In this document: positions 1 to 5,853 of the stretch, piece after piece
How the letters are laid out: the number at the start of each line of letters is the position of its first letter
How positions within the stretch are numbered: the stretch's first letter is position 1
From: Bacillota bacterium
GTDB lineage: Bacteria; Bacillota; Clostridia; Acetivibrionales; DTU013
Length of the DNA stretch: 5,853 nt
Direction: 5' to 3'
NCBI GenBank assembly: GCA_023435925.1
Contig: JAEZLF010000059.1
Coordinates: 1 to 5,853 of the forward strand
Notes under the pieces: model-generated
The model's database searches: none
What the model saw: only the letters and a program-made list of their open reading frames with translations
What the model was told of the DNA's origin: nothing
Program-made: the position numbers and the translations under genes

Positions 1-2
1 CA

Positions 3-1745
3 CTGTATATGCTGCTCGGTGATATCGACGACGATGCGGAAAACATTATGCAGCTGGACTGCAAGCTTTTCAGATATTTTATGAATGATCCGAAAAGAGA
101 GGATGTGACCCGGTCAAGGCTTTCACGGTCCATGAGATTGTGTGAAAGAATGTACTCATTCTTGACAGGTACTGTGATGTTTGAGGACCGGATTGAAAAG
201 TATTACAGCGTCGAGATGCCGGAGGAGCTGCCGGAGCTGCTAGTTGACATTGATATTCAGCAGCGGCTGAGAAACTGTGTGAATCAACTGATGGGTACAC
301 CGGATCTGTATACGGGCTCAAAGGGGACGGCATTCTATCTTCATGGTCCTCAGGGTTCCGGCAAAAGGCTCCAGCTGCGGCACTTATTTAAGCATATCGG
401 TATTCCGGTGGTCATGGCCGATATGCAAGCTGTGCCATTGGATGAGGTAGAGGCGGAGAAGGTTATTGACACTTTTGTGTGTGAAACGATACTCAACCGT
501 GGAGCACTTTGCCTGTGCAACTTCCACATGCTGCTGGATCAGGAGGATGAAAGGCTGGGGGAGCAAGCGGCGGCAAAATTACTCCTAAGGGTATCCAGGC
601 ATGTAAGAGTTTTGTTCATATTGTCGGAGCTCGAATGGAAACCTCTGGAGGAGGATATTCCGTATACAATGCTGACATTTCCTCTTGAGATTCCCAATAA
701 TGCAGAGAGATTGGGCTTATGGCAGCAGCTATCAAGGAAATATAAGCTGGCTGATACCGTTGATCTTACAGGGCTTTCCAACAAATTCAGATTTACACCC
801 GGACAGATTTCCAAGGTGCTGCAGGAAACGGGACTTGAAGCGGAGCTTAGTGGTGCGGGAGTGATTGATGAGGATTCACTCTACCGGGTGTGTATCAGCC
901 AGGCCTCCCACAAACTGGAAAGGAAAGCGACAAAGATTACTCCGGCGTTTGGCTGGGATGACCTGATCATCCCTGAAGATCAGAAAAAGCTGCTGAGAGA
1001 AGCCTGCAACCAGATCCAATACCGCCATGTTGTATATAATAGCTGGGGGTTTGACAAAAAGCTGCCGTATGGCAGAGGGCTGAGCATGCTGTTTTATGGA
1101 CCCCCCGGTACCGGTAAGACCATGGGGGCTCAGGTTATGGCCAATGAACTGAAACTGGAGATGTATCGAGTGGATCTTTCACAGACCATCAGTAAATATA
1201 TCGGAGAGACAGAAAAAAATCTGCGGGAGGTATTTGATGAAGCTGCAAAGACCAGTGCCATTCTCTTCTTTGATGAGGCGGACTCTTTGTTTGGAAAACG
1301 CTCTGAAGTGAAGGATGCCCACGATAAATACGCAAATACGGAAACCTCCTATCTTCTTCAGAAAATGGAGGAATATGAAGGAATCACAATATTGGCAACA
1401 AACCTGATACAGAATTTTGATGAAGCATACAGGAGAAGGCTGAAGTATATCATCAATTTCCCGATGCCCGGGTGTGCAACCAGAAAGCTCTTGTGGCAGA
1501 AGGTATTCCCTCCGGGGATTCCAATGGAGAATGGGATCGATTTTGACTTTCTTGCAGAACGGTTTGAATTGTCTGGCAGTAACATTAAAAATATTGCACT
1601 ATCAGCCAGCTTCCTGGCTGCCGCAGCGAATGGTGACCTGACCATGGGCCATATACTCAGAGCTCTGAAGCAGGAGCTTTCAAAGGCCGGGAAAGTGATT
1701 ATGCGGCAGGATATGGGAGGCTACGGAGATTTACTTGATGAATAG
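3..1745 (+). CDS. eCIS-associated AAA+ ATPase (Afp15/PVC15-like), 5'-truncated by the window edge
   Basis: Probable ATPase of a contractile injection system, acting in the cytoplasm on particle assembly or cargo loading. The frame stays open to the left edge. The ATG at 9 has no room for a ribosome binding site and falls inside what looks like the usual N-terminal helical domain (KLFRYF...VTRSRL), so the true start is upstream. Residues below are counted from that ATG. A first AAA module (about 80-300) is degenerate: its P-loop GPQGSGKR (113-120) has Arg in place of Ser/Thr, and its Walker B-like strand (165-175) lacks the Asp-Glu pair. The second module (about 315-565) is intact: Walker A GPPGTGKT (364-371), Walker B ILFFDEAD (418-425), sensor-1 Asn465 in ILATN, and arginine-finger candidates RRR (476-478). 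A tandem AAA protein with a dead first module and a live second one fits eCIS ATPases. The family call is firm; the exact role is inferred from the family. The next gene starts 26 bases after the TAG. Confidence 0.9.
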   Translation: MYMLLGDIDDDAENIMQLDCKLFRYFMNDPKREDVTRSRLSRSMRLCERMYSFLTGTVMFEDRIEKYYSVEMPEELPELLVDIDIQQRLRNCVNQLMGTPDLYTGSKGTAFYLHGPQGSGKRLQLRHLFKHIGIPVVMADMQAVPLDEVEAEKVIDTFVCETILNRGALCLCNFHMLLDQEDERLGEQAAAKLLLRVSRHVRVLFILSELEWKPLEEDIPYTMLTFPLEIPNNAERLGLWQQLSRKYKLADTVDLTGLSNKFRFTPGQISKVLQETGLEAELSGAGVIDEDSLYRVCISQASHKLERKATKITPAFGWDDLIIPEDQKKLLREACNQIQYRHVVYNSWGFDKKLPYGRGLSMLFYGPPGTGKTMGAQVMANELKLEMYRVDLSQTISKYIGETEKNLREVFDEAAKTSAILFFDEADSLFGKRSEVKDAHDKYANTETSYLLQKMEEYEGITILATNLIQNFDEAYRRRLKYIINFPMPGCATRKLLWQKVFPPGIPMENGIDFDFLAERFELSGSNIKNIALSASFLAAAANGDLTMGHILRALKQELSKAGKVIMRQDMGGYGDLLDE

Positions 1746-1757
1746 GAATTTATATTG

Positions 1758-1764
1758 AAGGAGG
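1758..1764 (+). promoter_or_regulatory. Ribosome binding site of the 670-residue protein gene
   Basis: A perfect AAGGAGG lies 7 bases before the ATG at 1772, in the 26-base gap after the ATPase stop. It fixes the start and implies high translation initiation. No promoter is visible in the gap, so co-transcription with the ATPase gene is likely. Confidence 0.85.
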
Positions 1765-1771
1765 CGGTATT

Positions 1772-3784
1772 ATGCCGAGCGGAGTGTATAATTTAGTAAA
1801 ATCACGTGCTGGTGCGGTAAAAGCAAAAGTACAGGACAGCGTGAAAGCGAATGTAATAAGTGAAGATCAGAAGGAAGAAATGGATCTTCAGGCTGTTGCG
1901 GCGACCATTCAGGAAGAAATAGGTAATGGATATTTTAATGAAACGGCATCGGCTGATTTGCAGGAACCGGAGCAGAATCCGGACGAGCAAGGCCTTCAGG
2001 GTATTATGAACTGGCTGACCACTACAGCCGGAGAGAAGAAAAATTCTTTTGTTAAAAACTTCGTTGAAAATCTTCCTTTGAGAGCCCAACTTCTCTCGGT
2101 ATATCTGATTGAAAATGGAACAGATATTTCCAGCCTTCAGAGTGACCGCAAAAAGCTATCGGATACGATGACCGCGCTTCAGTCCTATACACCGGATCGC
2201 GATAAATTTGTAGATAAAATGACAGCGTCTAAGTTCAAGTTCTGGAAGTACATAACAGGAGATCAAATCGATTGGGATAAATATGCAAAGGCAGCAAGGT
2301 TTGCACGTGTTGCAGTAGAGGCCGAGGCGCAGCAGGCGGCACAAGCTGAAGGATCGACGTCAGCGGCTGACGCGCAGGGCGCAGAAACGGTTGAAGCACA
2401 GGGCGAAGAAACGGTTGAAGCACAGGGCGCAGAAACGGTTGAAGCACGGGGCGAAGAAACGGTTGAAGCACAGGGCGAAGAAACGGTTGAAGCACAGGGC
2501 GCAGAAACGGTTGAAGCACAGGGCGAAGAAACGGTTGAAGGATTGTCTGAGAAACAAACGGAGCCCGCGCCTGTATCGCCGGATCAGGCAGTGGAACAAT
2601 CAACGGCAGAAAGCGGAAGTGGGCAGAAGGTGCCCAGTGAAGCAAGAAGACCTGCCAGACCCGCAAGAGATGCTGTCAGTGATGCCGTACATTTTGAAGG
2701 CAAAAAAGCGGGAGACACCCCGAAATCGATCTTGGGCTATGGCTCGCTGGCAACGACTATATTAAGCGGCGGAGCTGGAGTGGTGGGTAAGGCAGCGGGT
2801 TGGCTGGGTAATAGTTCGGTTGGCGATGCAGCCGGTGCATTTTCCAATCCGGTTCAGGCAGCCGGCGGAGTGCTGTCGGCAGCAGAAAAAGGAGTAGCCG
2901 TATATCAGGGAATTCAGGATCTCAAAGACGGCAGCTATACGAAATCAGAAGCTGCGGAGAGAGGACTGAATGTTGGTGCAAATGCTCTTGGGGTATTGAA
3001 AGAAGGAGCCGGAGTAGCTGGACATGTGGCAAAAACAGTTGGCACTTTTGCTTCATCGGGAAGCGCACTTGCCAGTGGTGCAGCAACAGCCGCACAAGTG
3101 GCCGGTACGGTAGGTACGGTACTTGGTGTAGGTATCGGAGCCATAAATCTTGCAGCCGGTGGAGTCGGGTTGGTTTCACATGTCAAGCACCAAAAAGATA
3201 TACAGGCAGAAATGGAACAATACAGAAAAAGGACAGATGTATCGGCAGAGGAGAAAAATCAATTTGAACAGATTAGCAGAGTTGCGCTGGTCAACGAGAG
3301 AATGGCGGCTGTCAACAGCGGTTTTCAGGCGGCTTCCGGTGCGGCAAGCCTTGCAGGCGGTATCGCGACTTTAACCGGTGTGGGAGCCGGTATCGGAGGC
3401 ATTCTGGCCGCTATTGGGACAGGAATTAGCGTGGTTGGTAAAATCGTGAGTGCTATTGCTTTCAGGAAACGTAAAAAGGAAGCCATTGACCGGTTTATTA
3501 ACCTGGATAAAATGGTCGAGAAGCTTAAATCAAACTCGACCACAAAGGATATGAAAATTGATGAGGACAAGGTCAGAAGTGCATTTATTCAAACATTAGG
3601 CTATATTTCAGTAGATGATATGTACGAGGAACTTATGTGGCAATATGCAAATCTGATGTACGAGAATGGGGTGGAAGGTGAAGATCCTGCCTACATTAAG
3701 CTTATGGCGAATATTGGTCTGAAGGTCGACAAAAAGAGTGGAAAACCCGTGCCTGCCCAGATTGCCAAGAAGTTGAAGGGTTAA
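1772..3784 (+). CDS. Unrecognised 670-residue repeat- and glycine-zipper-rich protein; candidate eCIS cargo or tape-measure-like component
   Basis: I do not recognise a family. Visible layout: a mixed-charge, probably helical N-terminus (1-190); seven acidic octapeptides of the type AQG(A/E)ETVE (201-256); a Pro/Ser/Glu-rich linker with a basic RRPARPARD patch (257-300); a Gly/Ala-rich hydrophobic region with closely spaced GxxxG-like patterns (about 319-380, 396-470 and 515-563) interrupted by a charged helical segment (471-512); and a charged globular-looking C-terminus (564-670). There is no N-terminal signal peptide and no cysteine. The start is set by an ideal ribosome binding site. Its place directly after the ATPase and before a chaperone-like gene suggests a payload whose hydrophobic segments insert into or cross a target membrane. 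The alternative is a tape-measure-like protein: in Afp the tape-measure gene also adjoins the ATPase gene, and tape measures are long, helical and often contain hydrophobic stretches. The gene itself is certain; the function is open. Confidence 0.85.
   Translation: MPSGVYNLVKSRAGAVKAKVQDSVKANVISEDQKEEMDLQAVAATIQEEIGNGYFNETASADLQEPEQNPDEQGLQGIMNWLTTTAGEKKNSFVKNFVENLPLRAQLLSVYLIENGTDISSLQSDRKKLSDTMTALQSYTPDRDKFVDKMTASKFKFWKYITGDQIDWDKYAKAARFARVAVEAEAQQAAQAEGSTSAADAQGAETVEAQGEETVEAQGAETVEARGEETVEAQGEETVEAQGAETVEAQGEETVEGLSEKQTEPAPVSPDQAVEQSTAESGSGQKVPSEARRPARPARDAVSDAVHFEGKKAGDTPKSILGYGSLATTILSGGAGVVGKAAGWLGNSSVGDAAGAFSNPVQAAGGVLSAAEKGVAVYQGIQDLKDGSYTKSEAAERGLNVGANALGVLKEGAGVAGHVAKTVGTFASSGSALASGAATAAQVAGTVGTVLGVGIGAINLAAGGVGLVSHVKHQKDIQAEMEQYRKRTDVSAEEKNQFEQISRVALVNERMAAVNSGFQAASGAASLAGGIATLTGVGAGIGGILAAIGTGISVVGKIVSAIAFRKRKKEAIDRFINLDKMVEKLKSNSTTKDMKIDEDKVRSAFIQTLGYISVDDMYEELMWQYANLMYENGVEGEDPAYIKLMANIGLKVDKKSGKPVPAQIAKKLKG
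2372..2539 (+). repeat. Seven perfect-length tandem 24-bp repeats inside the 670-residue protein gene
   Basis: Units start at 2372, 2396, 2420, 2444, 2468, 2492 and 2516. Consensus is GCRCAGGGCG-M-AGAAACGGTTGAA, nearly identical between units. The main variable base (C or A) changes codon 4 of each octapeptide between Ala and Glu, in the order A, E, A, E, E, A, E. Unit 4 also carries CGG for CAG (Gln to Arg), and unit 1 has GCG for GCA. Each unit encodes eight residues, so gain or loss of units keeps the frame. The near-identity at DNA level, including silent positions, points to recent expansion by slippage or unequal recombination. Confidence 0.97.
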
Positions 3785-3826
3785 ACGAATGTTTGAAAGA
3801 AAACGGGGCACAATTGCCGGTATGAC

Positions 3827-3855
3827 TTGATTTTTGTAATGTATAAAAATAGAAT
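3827..3855 (+). promoter_or_regulatory. Possible sigma-70-type promoter before the small chaperone-like gene
   Basis: TTGATT (3827-3832) and TAGAAT (3850-3855) are separated by 17 bases, matching the -35 and -10 consensus at 4/6 and 5/6 positions. It would give a very short leader, because the ribosome binding site begins at 3865. It lies in the 96-base gap after the 670-residue protein gene and could give extra independent transcription of the small gene. AT-rich gaps produce such matches by chance, so this is tentative. Confidence 0.3.
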
Positions 3856-3880
3856 GATATCAATAAAGGAGTCGATAATA

Positions 3881-4420
3881 ATGAGTAAAAATCTAGAGTT
3901 TCAGATTTCCATATTTAAGAAGCTCCAGCAATATCTTGAGAGCGTGCAGTTCAAAACGGTTTTCCGTGAGCCTACCCCGGAAATACCGATCCACAGCCTG
4001 GTCACTCTATTTGAAGGAATTGGTGACAGAAATGATTCTGTCATGTTTGAGTTTTACTTTCTGCCGATCCAGGAGCAAGAGGTTGAGGAGAATGGAGTCA
4101 ATATTTTGCAGATCTATGCAACCATCAAAGAGGACATCAAGCCTCAATACTTCAATGAACTGTATATGGCAGTTTCCGCTCTGAATCCGTATATGCCTGT
4201 AGGAGCGTTCGGATTGGCTGAAGAGAGTGGTTCCATCTATATGAAATACAATATGATCCTTCTTAGAAGTGCGGGTGAGGATGCAGCCCTTCAGTCCATC
4301 GATCTTTACTTCGGCTTTATATTGAAGCTGGTAGACAGCTACACTGACCTGCTGACAGACATTGCAGACGGTGTAAAAACCACGGCGGGTGCAAAAGCTG
4401 GCGGCTTCTTCCCAGGATAG
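3881..4420 (+). CDS. 179-residue protein resembling the YbjN / type III secretion chaperone fold; putative partner of the 670-residue protein
   Basis: Start chosen at ATG 3881 because AAAGGAG (3865-3871) sits 9 bases upstream. A TTG (3827) and an ATG (3839) further upstream in frame lack such a site. The protein is acidic, cysteine-free, and has no signal peptide or clear membrane helix. An N-terminal helix (about 5-22) is followed by alternating strands and helices. The stretch at about 88-128, with a helix, then LNPYMPVGAFGL, an acidic turn and a strand ending in KYNMILL, reads like the core of YbjN-type proteins, which share the fold of type III secretion chaperones. A long helix (133-165) follows, and the tail is Gly/Ala-rich, ending GGFFPG. 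I see this by eye only; a weak structural resemblance is all I claim. Being the gene after a large hydrophobic protein fits a dedicated chaperone or loading adaptor. It could also be an unrelated eCIS accessory protein. Confidence 0.8.
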   Translation: MSKNLEFQISIFKKLQQYLESVQFKTVFREPTPEIPIHSLVTLFEGIGDRNDSVMFEFYFLPIQEQEVEENGVNILQIYATIKEDIKPQYFNELYMAVSALNPYMPVGAFGLAEESGSIYMKYNMILLRSAGEDAALQSIDLYFGFILKLVDSYTDLLTDIADGVKTTAGAKAGGFFPG

Positions 4421-4428
4421 GGAAGGAG
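4405..4428 (+). terminator. Stem-loop over the stop codon, possible terminator of the plus-strand unit
   Basis: Positions 4405-4413 pair with 4420-4428 in a 9-bp stem (one G-U pair) around a 6-base loop AGGATA. The stop codon TAG (4418-4420) spans the loop/stem boundary. A pyrimidine run CTTCTTTT follows at 4432-4439 after a 3-base gap. The site is between two convergent genes whose stops are only 29 bases apart, where a terminator is expected. The U-run is imperfect and offset, so the call is moderate. Confidence 0.45.
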
Positions 4429-4449
4429 ATGCTTCTTTTGCCCCTCGAT

Positions 4450-4836
4450 CTAGGGCACCATGATTGTGGATTGGCCCGGATTGACGAGAGTAATGGAGCC
4501 TCCGTAGGCGCACATCAACGTACAGGAATTGTTCAGAGCGGGTTTATTCGCTATAAGTACTGTCGGTGAGCCCGGCATCCAGGGAGCGGGTATCACCGGC
4601 ATGCACGGCTGTGGCGTCAGTACGCCAAGTGCGGCTGCCGTAGCTGCCGCAACTGCGGGGTTCGCCATTGATGTGCATACCCCGAAGGGAAGAATGTTTT
4701 TCATTGGAATATTGTCCATAATGGTAGCAATCGGTGTTGATGTAAGTGTCTGTGCTTCTGGCGTAACCATCAAGGTAGATGGAGCAGCCCCAAAGCTGCA
4801 CATCATGGATGCTCCTGCACACACGCATAATCCCAT
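4450..4836 (-). CDS. DUF4280 PAAR-like protein, spike-tip candidate
   Basis: A 128-residue protein that matches the DUF4280 PAAR-like family along its whole length. Seen: an N-terminal CxC..MMCSFG block (Cys4, 6, 13), PIATIMDNIPMKNILPFGVC (35-54), NPAVAAATAAALGVLTPQPC (59-78), PWMPGSPTVLIANKPALNN (85-103) and a C-terminal LMCAYGGSI block (Cys105, Cys109). There are seven cysteines in all, and the length is normal for the family. PAAR proteins cap the VgrG-like spike of contractile injection systems, sharpening the tip and sometimes carrying effectors; this one has no toxin extension. Start ATG at 4836 is supported by GGAGG (minus strand, 4845-4849) 8 bases upstream. It is the last gene of the minus-strand series, 60 bases after the beta-sandwich gene, and converges with the plus-strand unit. 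Confidence 0.93.
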   Translation of the reverse strand: MGLCVCAGASMMCSFGAAPSTLMVTPEAQTLTSTPIATIMDNIPMKNILPFGVCTSMANPAVAAATAAALGVLTPQPCMPVIPAPWMPGSPTVLIANKPALNNSCTLMCAYGGSITLVNPGQSTIMVP

Positions 4837-4842
4837 ATTATA

Positions 4843-4850
4843 ATCCTCCA
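4843..4850 (-). promoter_or_regulatory. Ribosome binding site of the PAAR-like gene
   Basis: On the minus strand TGGAGGAT lies 8 bases (from GGAGG) before the ATG at 4836 and decides that start. The rest of the 60-base gap up to 4896 holds no convincing promoter or terminator, which favours co-transcription with the upstream minus-strand genes. Confidence 0.8.
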
Positions 4851-4896
4851 GAAAAATATCGTTACAAAGCTTCAGTTCAAAAGAAAATTATCCTCG

Positions 4897-5697
4897 TTAT
4901 ATTACTTCATCATACCGTGTAATTACTCCAGCCGTTAAGTGCCTTTTGCCGTATATTGCTTTTTTACCTGAAACAGCCTCCAGAAAAACATCTGCTTCAG
5001 TCTGCTTACCACAATCAACAGGGATAAGCACCTGCCCATTGTTGTCTGTGACAGCGCTGAAAACCCTGTAAAGAGGTGTAGCAGAGGAATAAGCTTTTTT
5101 CAGATCAGCAGAGGTTTCATAAGCGTTTCCCTCCAGCCGGCGTTCGAGGACAGCGGTCTCCATCGGGGCATTCTCTTTATCGTTTCCAAAAGCGATTGTG
5201 GTACCGGTCATGTCATTTCCATCGGGATTTTGAAGTGTGATTACACTCAAACCGGACGGCTTATCTTTTTTTTGAACGCTCTTTAGCTTGATACGTCCAC
5301 CAGACAGCTCTGTCATCAGCTTAACGCAGATAACATCTGTCGTTTTCTGCTGCTTCGACAAAAAAGCTCCGGAATAGGCCGTAACGCCTGAAAGCATTGA
5401 ATAAGCGGTTCCGGGATGCAGCCGAACGAGCAGGGGTGCATTTCCATCCGGATGCCTGTCCGGACTGACAAGCACTTCATGGGTACAATACCAAGGAGAG
5501 GCTATTTTAAGTGAATACGTATCGGAACTTAAGCCGGTAATGACAAAATAACCGTCGGGCTTTCGGATGGGGTGCACGGCAATTTCGTTGGCATAAAACA
5601 AATAGCCTGGCCCATGAAGGGTCTTCCCGGTAAAATCATCAATCAGCATTATTGCAAGGTTGACTTTATAGAGTGTTTTTTGATACAGTACTTCCAT
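4897..5697 (-). CDS. 266-residue beta-sandwich protein with a carboxypeptidase-regulatory/CnaB-like N-terminal domain, eCIS-linked accessory
   Basis: No enzyme motif, signal peptide or membrane helix is visible. Residues about 10-92 alternate in short strands and contain DGYFVITGLSSDTYSLKI (48-65), the DGxF-x-GL-x-x-x-Y-x-L pattern of carboxypeptidase-regulatory-like and CnaB-type Ig-like folds. The middle (about 115-200) is polar and lysine-rich. A second strand-rich part (about 207-250) has TDNNGQVLIPV, another 'turn-Gly-strand' element. Such domains are usually binding or structural modules, so an outer-particle or baseplate accessory role is plausible but inferred. Start chosen at 5697: AAAGGA (minus strand, 5707-5712) is 9 bases upstream, the spacing used by the neighbouring genes. 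ATG 5700 is nearly as good. ATG 5718 has no ribosome binding site and would place that site inside the coding region. It lies 39 bases after the preceding minus-strand gene and 60 before the PAAR-like gene, so an operon is likely. Confidence 0.82.
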   Translation of the reverse strand: MEVLYQKTLYKVNLAIMLIDDFTGKTLHGPGYLFYANEIAVHPIRKPDGYFVITGLSSDTYSLKIASPWYCTHEVLVSPDRHPDGNAPLLVRLHPGTAYSMLSGVTAYSGAFLSKQQKTTDVICVKLMTELSGGRIKLKSVQKKDKPSGLSVITLQNPDGNDMTGTTIAFGNDKENAPMETAVLERRLEGNAYETSADLKKAYSSATPLYRVFSAVTDNNGQVLIPVDCGKQTEADVFLEAVSGKKAIYGKRHLTAGVITRYDEVI

Positions 5698-5706
5698 CAT
5701 ATCACG

Positions 5707-5712
5707 TCCTTT
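5707..5712 (-). promoter_or_regulatory. Ribosome binding site deciding the start of the beta-sandwich protein
   Basis: AAAGGA on the minus strand, 9 bases before ATG 5697 and 6 before ATG 5700. It argues against the longer reading from ATG 5718, which lies upstream of it. Confidence 0.6.
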
Positions 5713-5736
5713 CAACATCAGTAGACATTGTACTTG

Positions 5737-5853
5737 TCACTGGCGTTGTTTAAAAACAATATCCATTGAAGCAACACGACTGCTTTCCACAGTTTTGGTT
5801 GAATCAATCAGGATGGGTGAAACCTTATAATACAGAGCAAGCTTTGAGGGCGT
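5737..5853 (-). CDS. C-terminal 38 residues of an upstream gene, possibly DUF4255/Pvc16-N-like tail terminator protein (partial)
   Basis: On the minus strand the frame is open from the right edge to a TGA at 5737-5739. It encodes a tail that includes KLALYYKVSPILIDS and then RVASMDIVFKQRQ. The 'L-x-YYKVSP-(I/V)-x-I-(D/E)-S' run resembles the end of DUF4255 (Pvc16 N-terminal domain) proteins, which act as tail terminators or caps in eCIS particles. With only 38 residues the family call is tentative. That this is coding is supported by the tight 39-base spacing to the next gene, the same strand, and the eCIS context. Confidence 0.55.
   Translation of the reverse strand, partial: TPSKLALYYKVSPILIDSTKTVESSRVASMDIVFKQRQ

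Noticed and set aside
2235..2765. Long open frames on both strands across the repeat tract (for example minus 2235-2666 and plus 2391-2765).
   Set aside because: The 24-bp unit has no stop in several frames, so multiplying it opens them all. The products are low-complexity repeats, with no ribosome binding site, inside a well-supported gene.
3801..3836. GGCA-CAAT-TGCC inverted repeat with a later T-run, as a terminator after the 670-residue protein gene.
   Set aside because: The stem is only 4 bp and the T-run is 12 bases away, so it is too weak to call.
4007..4513. Minus-strand 168-residue frame opposite the small chaperone-like gene.
   Set aside because: It covers the coding region of a gene with an ideal ribosome binding site, runs through the convergent gene ends, and its product is Arg/His/Ser-rich with no recognisable domain.
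4421..4569. GGAAGGAG followed by ATG (4429) on the plus strand, looking like a start signal for a small gene.
   Set aside because: The ATG directly abuts the Shine-Dalgarno-like run with no spacing, and the short frame runs antisense into the PAAR-like gene. The purine run is better explained as one arm of the stem-loop.
4529..4843. Plus-strand 104-residue frame antisense to the PAAR-like gene.
   Set aside because: It is the mirror of the Ala/Gly/Pro-rich DUF4280 coding sequence. The minus-strand product matches a known family along its full length and has a good ribosome binding site.
4853..4880. Minus-strand TTGAAC / TATTTT with 16-base spacing before the PAAR-like gene, as a promoter.
   Set aside because: Both boxes match only 4 of 6 positions in an AT-rich gap, which is no better than chance.

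Overview
The window looks like part of an extracellular contractile injection system (eCIS, the Afp/PVC-like family of phage-tail-derived injection particles). The host is probably a low-to-mid-GC Firmicute, most likely a Clostridia or Lachnospiraceae-type bacterium. I infer this from strong AAGGAGG-type ribosome binding sites, tight gene packing, codon use that is neither AT- nor GC-extreme, and the appearance of the proteins. No rRNA, tRNA, CRISPR array, transposase or integrase was seen.

Plus strand, left half: the window opens inside an Afp15/PVC15-type AAA+ ATPase (3-1745) whose 5' end lies off the window. It has a degenerate first nucleotide-binding module and an intact second one. After 26 bases comes an unrecognised 670-residue, cysteine-free protein (1772-3784). 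It has an acidic tract of seven octapeptide repeats (DNA 2372-2539), a long Gly/Ala-rich hydrophobic part that looks able to insert into membranes, and a compact charged C-terminus. A 179-residue protein (3881-4420) follows, with an apparent resemblance to the YbjN/type III secretion chaperone fold. A stem-loop over its stop codon may end this transcription unit.

Minus strand, right half: three genes converge on the plus-strand unit. Read from the right edge they are the C-terminal tail of a possible DUF4255/Pvc16-N-type protein (5737-5853, partial), a 266-residue beta-sandwich protein with a carboxypeptidase-regulatory/CnaB-like N-terminal domain (4897-5697), and a clear DUF4280 PAAR-like spike-tip protein (4450-4836).

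Working model: the PAAR-like and DUF4255-type proteins are structural parts of the particle (spike tip and tail terminator/cap), and the ATPase serves assembly or cargo loading. The 670-residue protein with its small downstream neighbour is either a cargo-chaperone pair or a tape-measure-like component plus helper. The family calls for the ATPase and the DUF4280 protein are firm. The role of the 670-residue protein is inference, and it is the most interesting object here.
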